Shown: piece by piece, positions 23,520 to 31,804 of the stretch
How positions within the stretch are numbered: the stretch's first letter is position 1
Layout of the letters: the number at the start of each line of letters is the position of its first letter
DNA from: DATMER01 sp034667225
Lineage (GTDB): Bacteria > Acidobacteriota > Thermoanaerobaculia > Multivoradales > UBA5704
DNA: 64,000 nt
Assembly: GCA_034667225.1 (NCBI GenBank)
Contig: JAXDKG010000017.1
Location: 1-64,000, forward strand
Reading direction: 5' to 3'
Translations under genes and position numbers: made by a program
Notes under the pieces: generated by a model
The model's input: the letters and a program-made list of their open reading frames with translations, nothing else
Database searches by the model: none
Told to the model about the DNA's origin: nothing

Positions 23520-25983
23520 GGGCGATGGCCGCGAGGAGCAGGACTCCGAGCACGTAGCGTGTCCGGTGGGTGAAGACGACCCGCGGGACATCGCCGACCA
23601 GCACGTACGCCGCCCACAGCTCCGGCCGGTTCCAGCGCGGGTCCTGGCGGAAGCGCTGCTTCGTGAGGCGCAGGGCCTCGGCCGGCCGGCTCCCCTTGCC
23701 GAGCTCATGGTAGAGCTGCTCCATGAACGCGGCCGTGGTGTCGTCCCCTACTTCCCAAAGAGTCGCAAGCACCCCGGGAGAGCCTGAGGCTAAAAAGGCG
23801 CCCGTGAGGCTGGAGAGCGCGTCCCCTTCCTGGCTGGCCGGGCTCAGGGCCGTGCGGCAGCCGGCGAGCACGATCAGGTCCGCCCGGTAGCGCAGGTTCA
23901 CGATTTCCTCGGGGTAGAGGAGGCCGTCGTCGCCTGGACCGGGAGCGAGCAGGATCGCGGCCCCCCGGCCCGGACGCTCGTCGATGACGGCATGGGTCGC
24001 GAGATGGACGATCCGGGCGCCGCTGGCGAGCGTGCTCCGCAGCTCTTCCTCGTTGGCGTCAGGTCCGGTGTAGAGACCATGCCGGCCTGGCAGCAGCTTG
24101 GAGATGTCCTGCAGCTCCCGTCTGGCTCCGGGGAGCGGCGGCAGGTGGTAGCGCGCGGCCAGGTCGCCGGCCGGGGACCCCTGCGGGATGTCGGGCGATC
24201 CGAAGCCGACCAGGGTGAAGACCGGGGTGACGAGGTCGTTGCGGAGCCAGCCCAAGGCCGAGCCGCTCGGCAGGTAGCTGACCGGCGCCCCATCCACGAG
24301 GAGCGAGCCGGGGGAACCGGGGGCGCCGAGGATCTCGAAGGGCAGGTAGCGGAGGGAGCCGTCCGGCGCGATCCTCACTTCGGCTGCTTGGATGTCCCCG
24401 GCGGGTCCGAGCAGGAGGCGGGAGAGGCGGGAGAGCCGCGCGGAGTCCGGCGCCTGCCGGCGGCTCAGGGCCTCGTGGACCGCCACGGCGTCGGCCAGGA
24501 TGGGCTCGTACGGTCCCAGGTTCGCCATCCGGATCCCTTCTTGGCGGACCACCCAGAGGAAGAGGTCCTTCTCCCCGAGGAAGTACTCCAGGAGGAGACC
24601 GTCGCCGATCTTGTCGCGGAGGGCGCCGGCCCGGAGAGGAGAGGCCGTACTTCCGGAGCTGCCGAGCGTGTCCAGGAGCTCGCGGATCTTGGCGCGCTGC
24701 ACGATCTCCAGGGCTTTTTCCGCGTGTCCGGCCCCCGGCTCCCGTGCCTCCATGCGGGCGAGCAGCTCGACCGCCAGGGCGTAGACCGGCCGCCGCTCGC
24801 CGAAGAAATGGCTGCGGAGCGTGCTCCTCCGCAGGCTGGAGCGCACCTTCTCGATCTCGTTCATGGCCTGTTCGAGCAGCTCCACGCCCCGCGCATCCTG
24901 TCCCCGGGCGGCCGCCACCCGTCCGAGGCCCTCCAGGGCCGACCACCGTCCCTCGGCCGAGCCGCTCTTACCCGCCGCGTTCAGGCTCTGGGTGAAGGCC
25001 ACGCCGGCCTCGTCGATCCTGCCCTGCTCCAGGAGGAGGCGCCCCAGATAGAAGAGGTCCTGGATCTCCTCGGAGCGGTCGCCGGTCGTCCGGGCGAAGC
25101 GCAGGGCGTTGCGGAACGCGTCCTCGGCGGGCCGGGGCTGGCGCAGGTTGAGGTGGTGGACGAGCCCGAGGTTGAGCCAGGCGTTCGAGAGGCCGGCCTG
25201 GTCCCCTTCGGCCTCGTAGAGGGCGATGGCGTCCCGGAACGCGGCCTGCGCGCTGACCGGGTCCCCGAGATTGCGGTAGACCACGCCGGTGTTGACCCGC
25301 AGCATGGCGCGGCGCAGCGAATCGAGCTCGGACTCTTCCTTGAGGACTTCCTTGTAGATGTCGAGCGCCTCGCGGTAGGCGCCCAGCTTTTCCAGAATGA
25401 CTCCCTGGTTGATCCGGCTGATGCGGACCTGCGCGGCGGCCCAGGGCTCGTCCGGGTGGCGGCCGGCGAGCGTCGCGGCCATGCCGTGGAGGTCCAGCGC
25501 GCGGTTGTAGCGCCCCTGGGAGGTGGCGACCAGGCCCAGGTTCGAGAAGTTGATCACTTGCCCTTCGGCGTCGCCCGCGACCCGGTTCATCTCCAAGGCC
25601 TCGCGGAAGCGCGCCTCCGCTTCCTGGTAATCGCCCAGGTAGTGCAGGGAGAGCCCCGCGTTGTTCAGGGTGCGGGCGAGGCGGAGGGGGTCCTGCTGCT
25701 GGCGCCGCAGCCGGAGGGCCACCTCGCACTCCTTGAGCGCCGCGCGGAAGTCCCCCAGCTCGTTGAGGACCGCGCAGGCGTTGTTGCGGGCCGTCGCCGA
25801 CATCTGCGGGTCCGCCGCGGCGTTGGCCGCAGCCACGGCGCGGTAGGCCGCGACCGCCTCGGGCAGCTTCCCTGCGGAGTGCAGGGCACGAGCAGTATCG
25901 AGGTCCGGAGCGAGCGTCTGAGCCGAAAGAGACGAGGCGAAAAGCAAGAGAAAAACGAGGATCGTCGCGTTGCGATGTTCCAT
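23449..25983 (-). CDS. Exported TPR-CHAT protein with C-terminal membrane anchor
   Basis: 844 residues from ATG at 25983, which starts a signal peptide (ATILVFLLLFASSLSAQTLA). Residues about 30-440 are TPR repeats (GNAxx-LGDY-EA type; e.g. LSLHYLGDYQEAEARFREAL). The CHAT domain follows with the caspase-like dyad His664 (HLATHA) and Cys709 (LAGCRTA). A membrane helix (YVLGVLLLAAIALTPVFLDW) closes the protein with a basic tail. With a signal peptide in front, the protease domain should be outside the cytoplasm, unlike CHAT effectors of CRISPR or gasdermin systems. It is divergent from the cytochrome gene at 26063 across 79 bp. The target is unknown. Confidence 0.85.
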   Translation of the reverse strand: MEHRNATILVFLLLFASSLSAQTLAPDLDTARALHSAGKLPEAVAAYRAVAAANAAADPQMSATARNNACAVLNELGDFRAALKECEVALRLRRQQQDPLRLARTLNNAGLSLHYLGDYQEAEARFREALEMNRVAGDAEGQVINFSNLGLVATSQGRYNRALDLHGMAATLAGRHPDEPWAAAQVRISRINQGVILEKLGAYREALDIYKEVLKEESELDSLRRAMLRVNTGVVYRNLGDPVSAQAAFRDAIALYEAEGDQAGLSNAWLNLGLVHHLNLRQPRPAEDAFRNALRFARTTGDRSEEIQDLFYLGRLLLEQGRIDEAGVAFTQSLNAAGKSGSAEGRWSALEGLGRVAAARGQDARGVELLEQAMNEIEKVRSSLRRSTLRSHFFGERRPVYALAVELLARMEAREPGAGHAEKALEIVQRAKIRELLDTLGSSGSTASPLRAGALRDKIGDGLLLEYFLGEKDLFLWVVRQEGIRMANLGPYEPILADAVAVHEALSRRQAPDSARLSRLSRLLLGPAGDIQAAEVRIAPDGSLRYLPFEILGAPGSPGSLLVDGAPVSYLPSGSALGWLRNDLVTPVFTLVGFGSPDIPQGSPAGDLAARYHLPPLPGARRELQDISKLLPGRHGLYTGPDANEEELRSTLASGARIVHLATHAVIDERPGRGAAILLAPGPGDDGLLYPEEIVNLRYRADLIVLAGCRTALSPASQEGDALSSLTGAFLASGSPGVLATLWEVGDDTTAAFMEQLYHELGKGSRPAEALRLTKQRFRQDPRWNRPELWAAYVLVGDVPRVVFTHRTRYVLGVLLLAAIALTPVFLDWRRNRAASGSPGPPSG

Positions 25984-26062
25984 CGGCCGTTCCGCCACTG
26001 TCCAAGTCTCCAGGTGGGGGCCCCGGCCGGGGCTCCGCAGTCTCATCCTGGAGGAGCCATCG

Positions 26063-29000
26063 ATGGATTCAAGCCGGTTTCGTTTGCGCAAGCTCTTGTC
26101 CTCAGAGGCCCTTGTCCTCGCCGCCCTGCTGCTGCCGATTCTAGGCGCGCTGGTGCGCCACGCTGGCGCCCAGGGCGCAGCCGACCTGTCGGCGGCGTTC
26201 GAGCGCCGGGTGCTCGCCGCGTCGCTGCCCGAGGCGCCGTTCAACCTCCGCTTCTTCACCACCGCCGTCAAGACCGGCTCCGACGGGAAGATCATCACCG
26301 GTCTCTCGGACGATCCGGTCAAAAACCTGGTCGGCGCCGAGTCCGCGGGCGAGCGCGCGGGCGTCGAGCGCTATACCAAGATCATGTTCGGCGCCGGCTA
26401 CATCGACGGCCGGCCCGATCCCGGCACCCGCATCGACCCGAACAGCCCCGAGGTCAACAGCGGCAGCCAGTACTGGCCCCACGTCAAGCAGCCGTTCCGG
26501 AGCTGGCCGAACTCCCTGGCCGTGACGCCGGACGGCCGCAAGCTCTACGTCACCCTCCCCGGCCGGGAGGGCTACCCCGACTGGCGCGTCGCGGTCGTGG
26601 ACACGGCCCGCCGCGACGTCCTGACCTGGATCGACCTGCGGCCGGCCGGGCAGTCGAGCGGCACGCGTCCGGTGGGGCTCGCGGTCTCGCCGCTCAACAC
26701 CCGGATCCGTTCCACTCCCTACCTGGTCGTGCTCAACCAGTACGCCAACTTCGCCAGCGTCCTCGATACCCAGACGGACCGGGTGATCGGCGAGTTTCAG
26801 ACCGGCTTCTATGCCGAGGACCTCGTCTTCAACGCCGACGGCACCCGCCTGTACGTCACCGACCGCTTCAAGGACCAGGTGCGCGCCTTCCGCGTCGATC
26901 CCGGCCCGTTCTTCACTCAGATCGCCGAGATCCCCACGGCCGGCAACGACCTCGACCGGACCAACCCGCGCGACCTCGCCATCTCGGCCGACGGCCGTAC
27001 CCTCTACGTGGCCAACACCCTGGGCCACACCGTCGCGGTGATCGACATCGCGGCGGACGCCAACCGCCTGATCAAGACGATGCCGGTCGGCGGCCTCGCG
27101 ACCGACGTCAAGATCGCCGGCCGCTGGGGCATCGTGGCGGGCCACGAGTCCAACTCGGTCCTCAACCAGCCAGAGACCGGGCACGGCCTGCCCAAGCTGG
27201 TGAACGGCGTGGCAGTCCGCAACAACGGCCAGCCGCTGGGCTATACGCCGGTGATGACCGACGCCACCAAGGCCACGACGTTCGACGACATTGGCACCGA
27301 GATCAACGTCTTCGATGTGGCCAGCAACAGCTTCGTCTACCGCTACGTCGACTTCGAGCGCGACCGCTCGATGCTCGTCACCCCGGGCCAGTTCGTGGAT
27401 CTGGGCGACCACAAGGCGGGTCAGAAGATCATCCGCGGCAGCGGCGCGGAGCAGGTCTTCGTGCGCGGCGACCTCCTCTTCGTCAGCCAGATGCATTCCG
27501 ACAAGGTCGAGGTCTTCCGCATCCAGCAGGCTCCGGCCGACCCGTCCAAGATCCTCACCTATGTAGGGACACAGTATACCGGCGGGATCACCCCGCAGGG
27601 GATCGCCGTGTCCCCCGACGGCCGGACGGTGTTCGTGGCGAACATGCAGACCGAGGACGTCTCCTTCCTGTCCGTGGACTCCACCGGCCGCCTCGCCCGG
27701 CAGGGCTTCGTGACGGTCGGTGTGACTGGCAAAACGCCCGATCCGACCACGGGAGGCAACGGTCAGAACCTCTTCGCCACGGCCGAGGAGCAGGGCTTGC
27801 GCTGGCTGTTTACGACCGCCTACTCGGACGACGGCCAGAAGTCCTGCGGCCATTGCCACTGGCAGAGCCGGCAGGACGGCGGGCAATGGAACGTCGGCGC
27901 CAATGCCGTGGGCGGGGTCAAGGTCTGCCCGCAGAATAAAGACATCTCCGACAACTGGCCCGAGTGGTACGAGGGGCTCAATAACGATCTGATGGCCTAC
28001 GCCTCGGCTTGCAACGGCGAGCTGGTGGTGGCGGAGAAGAGGACGGCCCTCTTCCCCCAGGCGACGGAGGAGGAACGCTTCCGCGCCCGGGAGGATTACG
28101 TCCTGCGCAAGACGGAGGAGAACTCCAAGCTCATCGGCCGCGGTGATCTCTCCAGCAAGGCCATGAAGGTCGGCTACTACGACATGGCCTACCTGCAGAT
28201 CCTCTGGAGCCAGAACGAGACCCACTTGATGCCAAACCCGCTGCGGCAGTTCCCGTCGGCGGCCGAGGCGGCCCAGGTGGCACGCGGCCGGTTCCTCTTC
28301 ACCAACGAGGTCTCCGCGGGAGGCGCCGGCTGCGCGAGCTGCCATCACAACGGCAACGTGATCACCAACGGCGAGGTGGACGACACCTTCCAGGACTACA
28401 ACATTCACGAGCCCGGGGTGATCGCCGAGACCACGGTGGACAACGACGGCCCCTTCACCCGCCTACCCAACGATTACTTCTTCAAGCGCTTCGCCCCTCC
28501 GCAGGACGAGGGTGGACGGCAGAACGTGAGCAGCCGCAACACCAAGCACCTGCGAGCCTTCTGGGACAGCGTGCCGCGCTGGCTGCACCACGGCGATGCC
28601 CACAGCCTCCGGGAGGTCCTGCTCGCGCCCGACTCGCCGCTGCTCGCGCCGGGGGAGCGCGGGTTCAACTTCCGCACGGTGCGCACCGACCATCAGCGGG
28701 CCGTGGCCCATGACTTCCTCGGCGGTCCGCGGATCGTGCTGCCGACCGAGGTGCCCATCACCTTCGGGCACAGCGGCGGCGGCCTGGCCGGCGATGGTAG
28801 GGGGCCGCTCTACGTCAGCCTGGACAAGCCCGTGATGGTCTCACCCCCGGATGCCGCCTATCCCGAGGGCAAGCTGGAGGTCGACCGTCTGGGCACCGCC
28901 AACGTGGCGCCGCTGATCAGCATCGTCAACGGCAAGCGGGTCATCAACCCGGTGCTCGCCCAGAACAACATCCAGGTGATCAAGGACACCCACGGCAAGA

Positions 29001-29065
29001 CGTCGCAGCTCACGGCGGCGGATATCGTGGCTTTGGAGATGTATCTGAAGTCGTTGCAGAAGTAG
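26063..29065 (+). CDS. YncE-like beta-propeller fused to cytochrome c peroxidase-like domain
   Basis: 1000 residues from ATG at 26063, preceded by GGAGGAG. A membrane/signal segment (ALVLAALLLPILGALVRHAG) is followed by a propeller region to about residue 550, made of YVTN-type repeats (VTPDGRKLYVTLPG, FNADGTRLYVTDRF, ISADGRTLYVANTL, VSPDGRTVFVANMQ). The C-terminal 400 residues hold two CxxCH haem sites: CGHCH near 594 and CASCH near 756, as in MauG/di-haem peroxidases. It probably acts in the periplasm in electron transfer or oxidation of a bound partner. The divergent CHAT gene may share the 79-bp control region. Confidence 0.85.
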   Translation: MDSSRFRLRKLLSSEALVLAALLLPILGALVRHAGAQGAADLSAAFERRVLAASLPEAPFNLRFFTTAVKTGSDGKIITGLSDDPVKNLVGAESAGERAGVERYTKIMFGAGYIDGRPDPGTRIDPNSPEVNSGSQYWPHVKQPFRSWPNSLAVTPDGRKLYVTLPGREGYPDWRVAVVDTARRDVLTWIDLRPAGQSSGTRPVGLAVSPLNTRIRSTPYLVVLNQYANFASVLDTQTDRVIGEFQTGFYAEDLVFNADGTRLYVTDRFKDQVRAFRVDPGPFFTQIAEIPTAGNDLDRTNPRDLAISADGRTLYVANTLGHTVAVIDIAADANRLIKTMPVGGLATDVKIAGRWGIVAGHESNSVLNQPETGHGLPKLVNGVAVRNNGQPLGYTPVMTDATKATTFDDIGTEINVFDVASNSFVYRYVDFERDRSMLVTPGQFVDLGDHKAGQKIIRGSGAEQVFVRGDLLFVSQMHSDKVEVFRIQQAPADPSKILTYVGTQYTGGITPQGIAVSPDGRTVFVANMQTEDVSFLSVDSTGRLARQGFVTVGVTGKTPDPTTGGNGQNLFATAEEQGLRWLFTTAYSDDGQKSCGHCHWQSRQDGGQWNVGANAVGGVKVCPQNKDISDNWPEWYEGLNNDLMAYASACNGELVVAEKRTALFPQATEEERFRAREDYVLRKTEENSKLIGRGDLSSKAMKVGYYDMAYLQILWSQNETHLMPNPLRQFPSAAEAAQVARGRFLFTNEVSAGGAGCASCHHNGNVITNGEVDDTFQDYNIHEPGVIAETTVDNDGPFTRLPNDYFFKRFAPPQDEGGRQNVSSRNTKHLRAFWDSVPRWLHHGDAHSLREVLLAPDSPLLAPGERGFNFRTVRTDHQRAVAHDFLGGPRIVLPTEVPITFGHSGGGLAGDGRGPLYVSLDKPVMVSPPDAAYPEGKLEVDRLGTANVAPLISIVNGKRVINPVLAQNNIQVIKDTHGKTSQLTAADIVALEMYLKSLQK

Positions 29066-29077
29066 GGAAGGCGTCTT

Positions 29078-31210
29078 TTACCCGCTCGCCACCTGCCGGA
29101 TCGCCGACTCCAGCTGCTCCAGGCTGACCGGCTTCGTCAGGTGGCGGGCGAAGCCCACCTCGCGGCTGCGCTCCACATCCTCTTCCATGCCGTAGCCGGT
29201 CAGGGCGATCCCCCTCAGCCCGAAGCGGTGGGAGAGCTCGGCCATCAGGTCGTGCCCGCTGCCGTCGGGCAGACCGATATCGCTGAGCACGAGATCGATC
29301 CGGCCTCCGTTGCCCGCGGACTCGGCCGCGGCTCTTCCCTCGGCCACGCTGCCGGCGACCGTGACCCGGCGCCCGGTGGCGCGGAGCAGGTCGGCCATGG
29401 CCTCGGCCGTGTCCGGATGGTCCTCCACCAGGAGGATGTGCAGCGGCCGGTCTTCGGTTTGAGCTCGGCGCGGCTCCGGGGCGGCCTCCCAGGGAAAGCT
29501 TGGCGGGACGGGCGGCTTGCCCGCGGGCATCCGGACGGTGAAAGTGGCGCCCTTGCCCCGCCCTTTGCTGGCCGCGCCGATGCGGCCGCCGTGGAGGGCC
29601 ACGATCCTCTCGCTGATCGCCAGCCCCAGCCCCAGGCCGCCGAACCGCCGCGTGATGTTCCGCTGCCCCTGGTGAAAGGCGTCGAAGACCCGCGGCAGTA
29701 CCTCGGGATCGATGCCGATGCCGGTATCCGAGACCTCGACCACCACCTCCCCCTCCTCCCGCCAGGCGCGGACGCCGACCTTCCCCTCGGGCGGCGTGAA
29801 CTTGCGGGCGTTGCTGATCAGGTTCCAGAAGACCTGGGTGAGCCGCGGGGCGTCCGCCCAGGTCCAGAGCTCCGCATCCTCGATCTCGGAGATCAGGGCC
29901 GGCCCGACCGTTCCCGGCCGTTCGCAGGCCTCCAGGGCATGGGCGAGCACCTGGCGCACGTCGGTGGGGCCGCGCCGCAGCTCCAGCTTGCCCTGGGAAA
30001 TGCGCGTCAGGTCGAGCAGGTCGTCGATGAGCCGCGCCTCCAGCTCCACGTTGCGGCGGATCATGGCCAGGCCGTCACGAACGTCGGGCGGCAGGGGATC
30101 GGGGCGCGCCTCCAGGCGGGAGAGCACGGCGAGCACCGGGGTGAGCGGCGTGCGCAGCTCGTGGCTCAGGGTGGCCATGAAATGGTCCTTGGTCTGGCTG
30201 GCGGCCTCGGCTTGCGCCCGGGCCGCGATCTGCGCCCGGTTCACTCCGAACAGCGTCACACTGGCGAGCAGGCCGAGCACGAGCAGGATCCAGACCTGAT
30301 CGCGCGCTGAGCCGGCCTCGAACGCCGGCAGGCTGGAGTAGACGATCGTCCAGGGGGAGCCTGCCACCTCGAAGCGCTCGGTGGAGGTGAACCGCGGGTC
30401 GGGGCCCACGACCCAGGCCGGGTGCGAGCGGTGCAGGAGGTTGCGGAGGGACGGCGCGCCGGCGTAGACCTCTAGCGCGAGGTTCGGGTTGCCGCTGCCC
30501 AGGATGCCGCGCAGCAGGTCGTCGGCTCGAAACGGGGCATAGACGAAGCCCGTCAGGGCCGCGCGCCGCTTCTCGGCCGTGGCGAGGGGGCTGCCCTGCT
30601 TGTAGACCGGGACGTAGATCAGGAACCCGGACTGCCTGCGCTCTTCGGTCTCCGGCGCTAGCAGTACCAGCTTGACGCTCCCGGTGGCCGTGGGCTGGCC
30701 GGTGTCGCGGGCGCGCTCCATGGCGGCCCGGCGTGTCGCCTCCGTGTACATGTCGAATCCGAGGGCGGCGCGGTTGCGGGCGTCGAGCGGCTCCAGGTAG
30801 AAGATCGGGTAGAGGTCGTCGAAGGAGGATTCGGGCCAGATCGTGAAGCGGGGATCGCTGTCGCGCCGGGCCTCGGTGGTCACGGCGTCCTTCCAGGCCG
30901 CGTCGACCCGCAGGGCGAAACCGATGCCCTGGATACCGGGGTAGCGGCGGTCGACCTGGAGACCGGAGATGAAGGAGCGGAACTCCTCGCGGCTCACGTC
31001 CTCGCTGGTGCTGAACAGGCCGGTCGCGCCGCGCAGCAGGGCCACGTAGGTCTCCATCCGGTTCTGCAGGACGCCCTGGTTCCTCTGGACCAGGTTCTGG
31101 AAACGGAGGCTGTCCTGCATCCTTGCGGTGGCGGAGGCGTAAAGGGTGACGACCACCGTCAGGAGTAGGGAGAGCACGAGGACCAGCCAGGGCGTCCACG
31201 AGCGCCTCAT
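29078..31210 (-). CDS. Hybrid sensor histidine kinase with CHASE domain and receiver
   Basis: 710 residues. Order: membrane helix (WLVLVLSLLLTVVVTLYA), periplasmic CHASE domain (residues about 75-235; GLQVDRRYPGIQGIGFA), second membrane helix (VWILLVLGLLASVTLFG), HisKA with His350 (SHELRTPL), ATPase (NLISNARKF, DTGIGI, GLGLGL), and a C-terminal receiver (LLVEDHPDTAEAM, VLSDIGLPDGSG with the phospho-Asp, TKPV). CHASE domains sense small extracellular ligands. The ATG overlaps the stop of the MobA-like gene (ATGA). No separate response regulator is adjacent, so the output partner is unknown. Confidence 0.9.
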   Translation of the reverse strand: MRRSWTPWLVLVLSLLLTVVVTLYASATARMQDSLRFQNLVQRNQGVLQNRMETYVALLRGATGLFSTSEDVSREEFRSFISGLQVDRRYPGIQGIGFALRVDAAWKDAVTTEARRDSDPRFTIWPESSFDDLYPIFYLEPLDARNRAALGFDMYTEATRRAAMERARDTGQPTATGSVKLVLLAPETEERRQSGFLIYVPVYKQGSPLATAEKRRAALTGFVYAPFRADDLLRGILGSGNPNLALEVYAGAPSLRNLLHRSHPAWVVGPDPRFTSTERFEVAGSPWTIVYSSLPAFEAGSARDQVWILLVLGLLASVTLFGVNRAQIAARAQAEAASQTKDHFMATLSHELRTPLTPVLAVLSRLEARPDPLPPDVRDGLAMIRRNVELEARLIDDLLDLTRISQGKLELRRGPTDVRQVLAHALEACERPGTVGPALISEIEDAELWTWADAPRLTQVFWNLISNARKFTPPEGKVGVRAWREEGEVVVEVSDTGIGIDPEVLPRVFDAFHQGQRNITRRFGGLGLGLAISERIVALHGGRIGAASKGRGKGATFTVRMPAGKPPVPPSFPWEAAPEPRRAQTEDRPLHILLVEDHPDTAEAMADLLRATGRRVTVAGSVAEGRAAAESAGNGGRIDLVLSDIGLPDGSGHDLMAELSHRFGLRGIALTGYGMEEDVERSREVGFARHLTKPVSLEQLESAIRQVASG

Positions 31211-31779
31211 GTCTCGTCCTCGATGAGAGCTCGGTACTCTTCGGGCGTGTCCACGTCCCTTACGCAGCCGGGGTCGTCCACCTCGACGACCCGCAGGCTG
31301 TCGGGATGTCGGTCGAGCAGCTCCCGCAGTCCGACGTTCAGGTGAAGGGTCCTGATCTCGGGGATGAGCTCCGGGGAGATCACCAGGGGGTGTCCTCGCC
31401 GTCCCTGGTACGAGGGCACGGCGAGGGGGCTCTGCTGCGCGAGCACCGTCCGGACGGTCGAGGAGAGGAGCGCCGGCAGGTCGGCGGGGCAGACGACCAG
31501 GGGCTCCCTGTCTCCTGCTGCTGCGATTCCCTCGAGGATCGTGGAGAGCATCCCCCGCTCGGGGTTGGGGTTGACCGCGATCCGCACTCCTGCTTCCGCC
31601 CCCCAGGCCCGTAGCGCTTCATCGCCGGGAGCGATGACCAGGACGATCTCGGAGACTCCGCCCTCGCGAAGAGCCTGGATCAGCGAGCCGACGACCGTGC
31701 CGTCCCGAAAAGGGAGCAGCAGCTTGGGGCGGCCCATGCGGCGGGAAGCGCCGGCGGCAGGAAGGATAGCGATAGCCAC
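31207..31779 (-). CDS. MobA-like NTP transferase (MocA-type molybdopterin cytidylyltransferase candidate)
   Basis: 190 residues. The nucleotide-binding signature is at the start (AILPAAGASRRMGRPKLLLP), with CPADLP for the metal-binding Asp and YQGRRGHPLVI in the middle, and DVDTPEEY near the end. This matches the NTP_transf_3 group including MocA, which makes molybdopterin cytosine dinucleotide for xanthine dehydrogenase-family enzymes. A molybdenum hydroxylase operon lies only 3 kb away (35235-40827), which supports that role, though the gene itself is coupled to a sensor kinase by a 4-bp overlap. Confidence 0.8.
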   Translation of the reverse strand: MAIAILPAAGASRRMGRPKLLLPFRDGTVVGSLIQALREGGVSEIVLVIAPGDEALRAWGAEAGVRIAVNPNPERGMLSTILEGIAAAGDREPLVVCPADLPALLSSTVRTVLAQQSPLAVPSYQGRRGHPLVISPELIPEIRTLHLNVGLRELLDRHPDSLRVVEVDDPGCVRDVDTPEEYRALIEDET

Positions 31780-31804
31780 CGGTGCATAATACCTAAGACT
31801 GAGC

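Noticed and set aside
23449..25983. Type III-E CRISPR or gasdermin-type CHAT defence system
   Set aside because: No gasdermin, Cas or sensor genes nearby, and the signal peptide and membrane anchor place the protein in the envelope.
23992..27939. 1315-residue plus-strand frame across the CHAT and cytochrome genes
   Set aside because: It mirrors two well-supported genes in other frames and becomes Arg/Pro-rich over the cytochrome.
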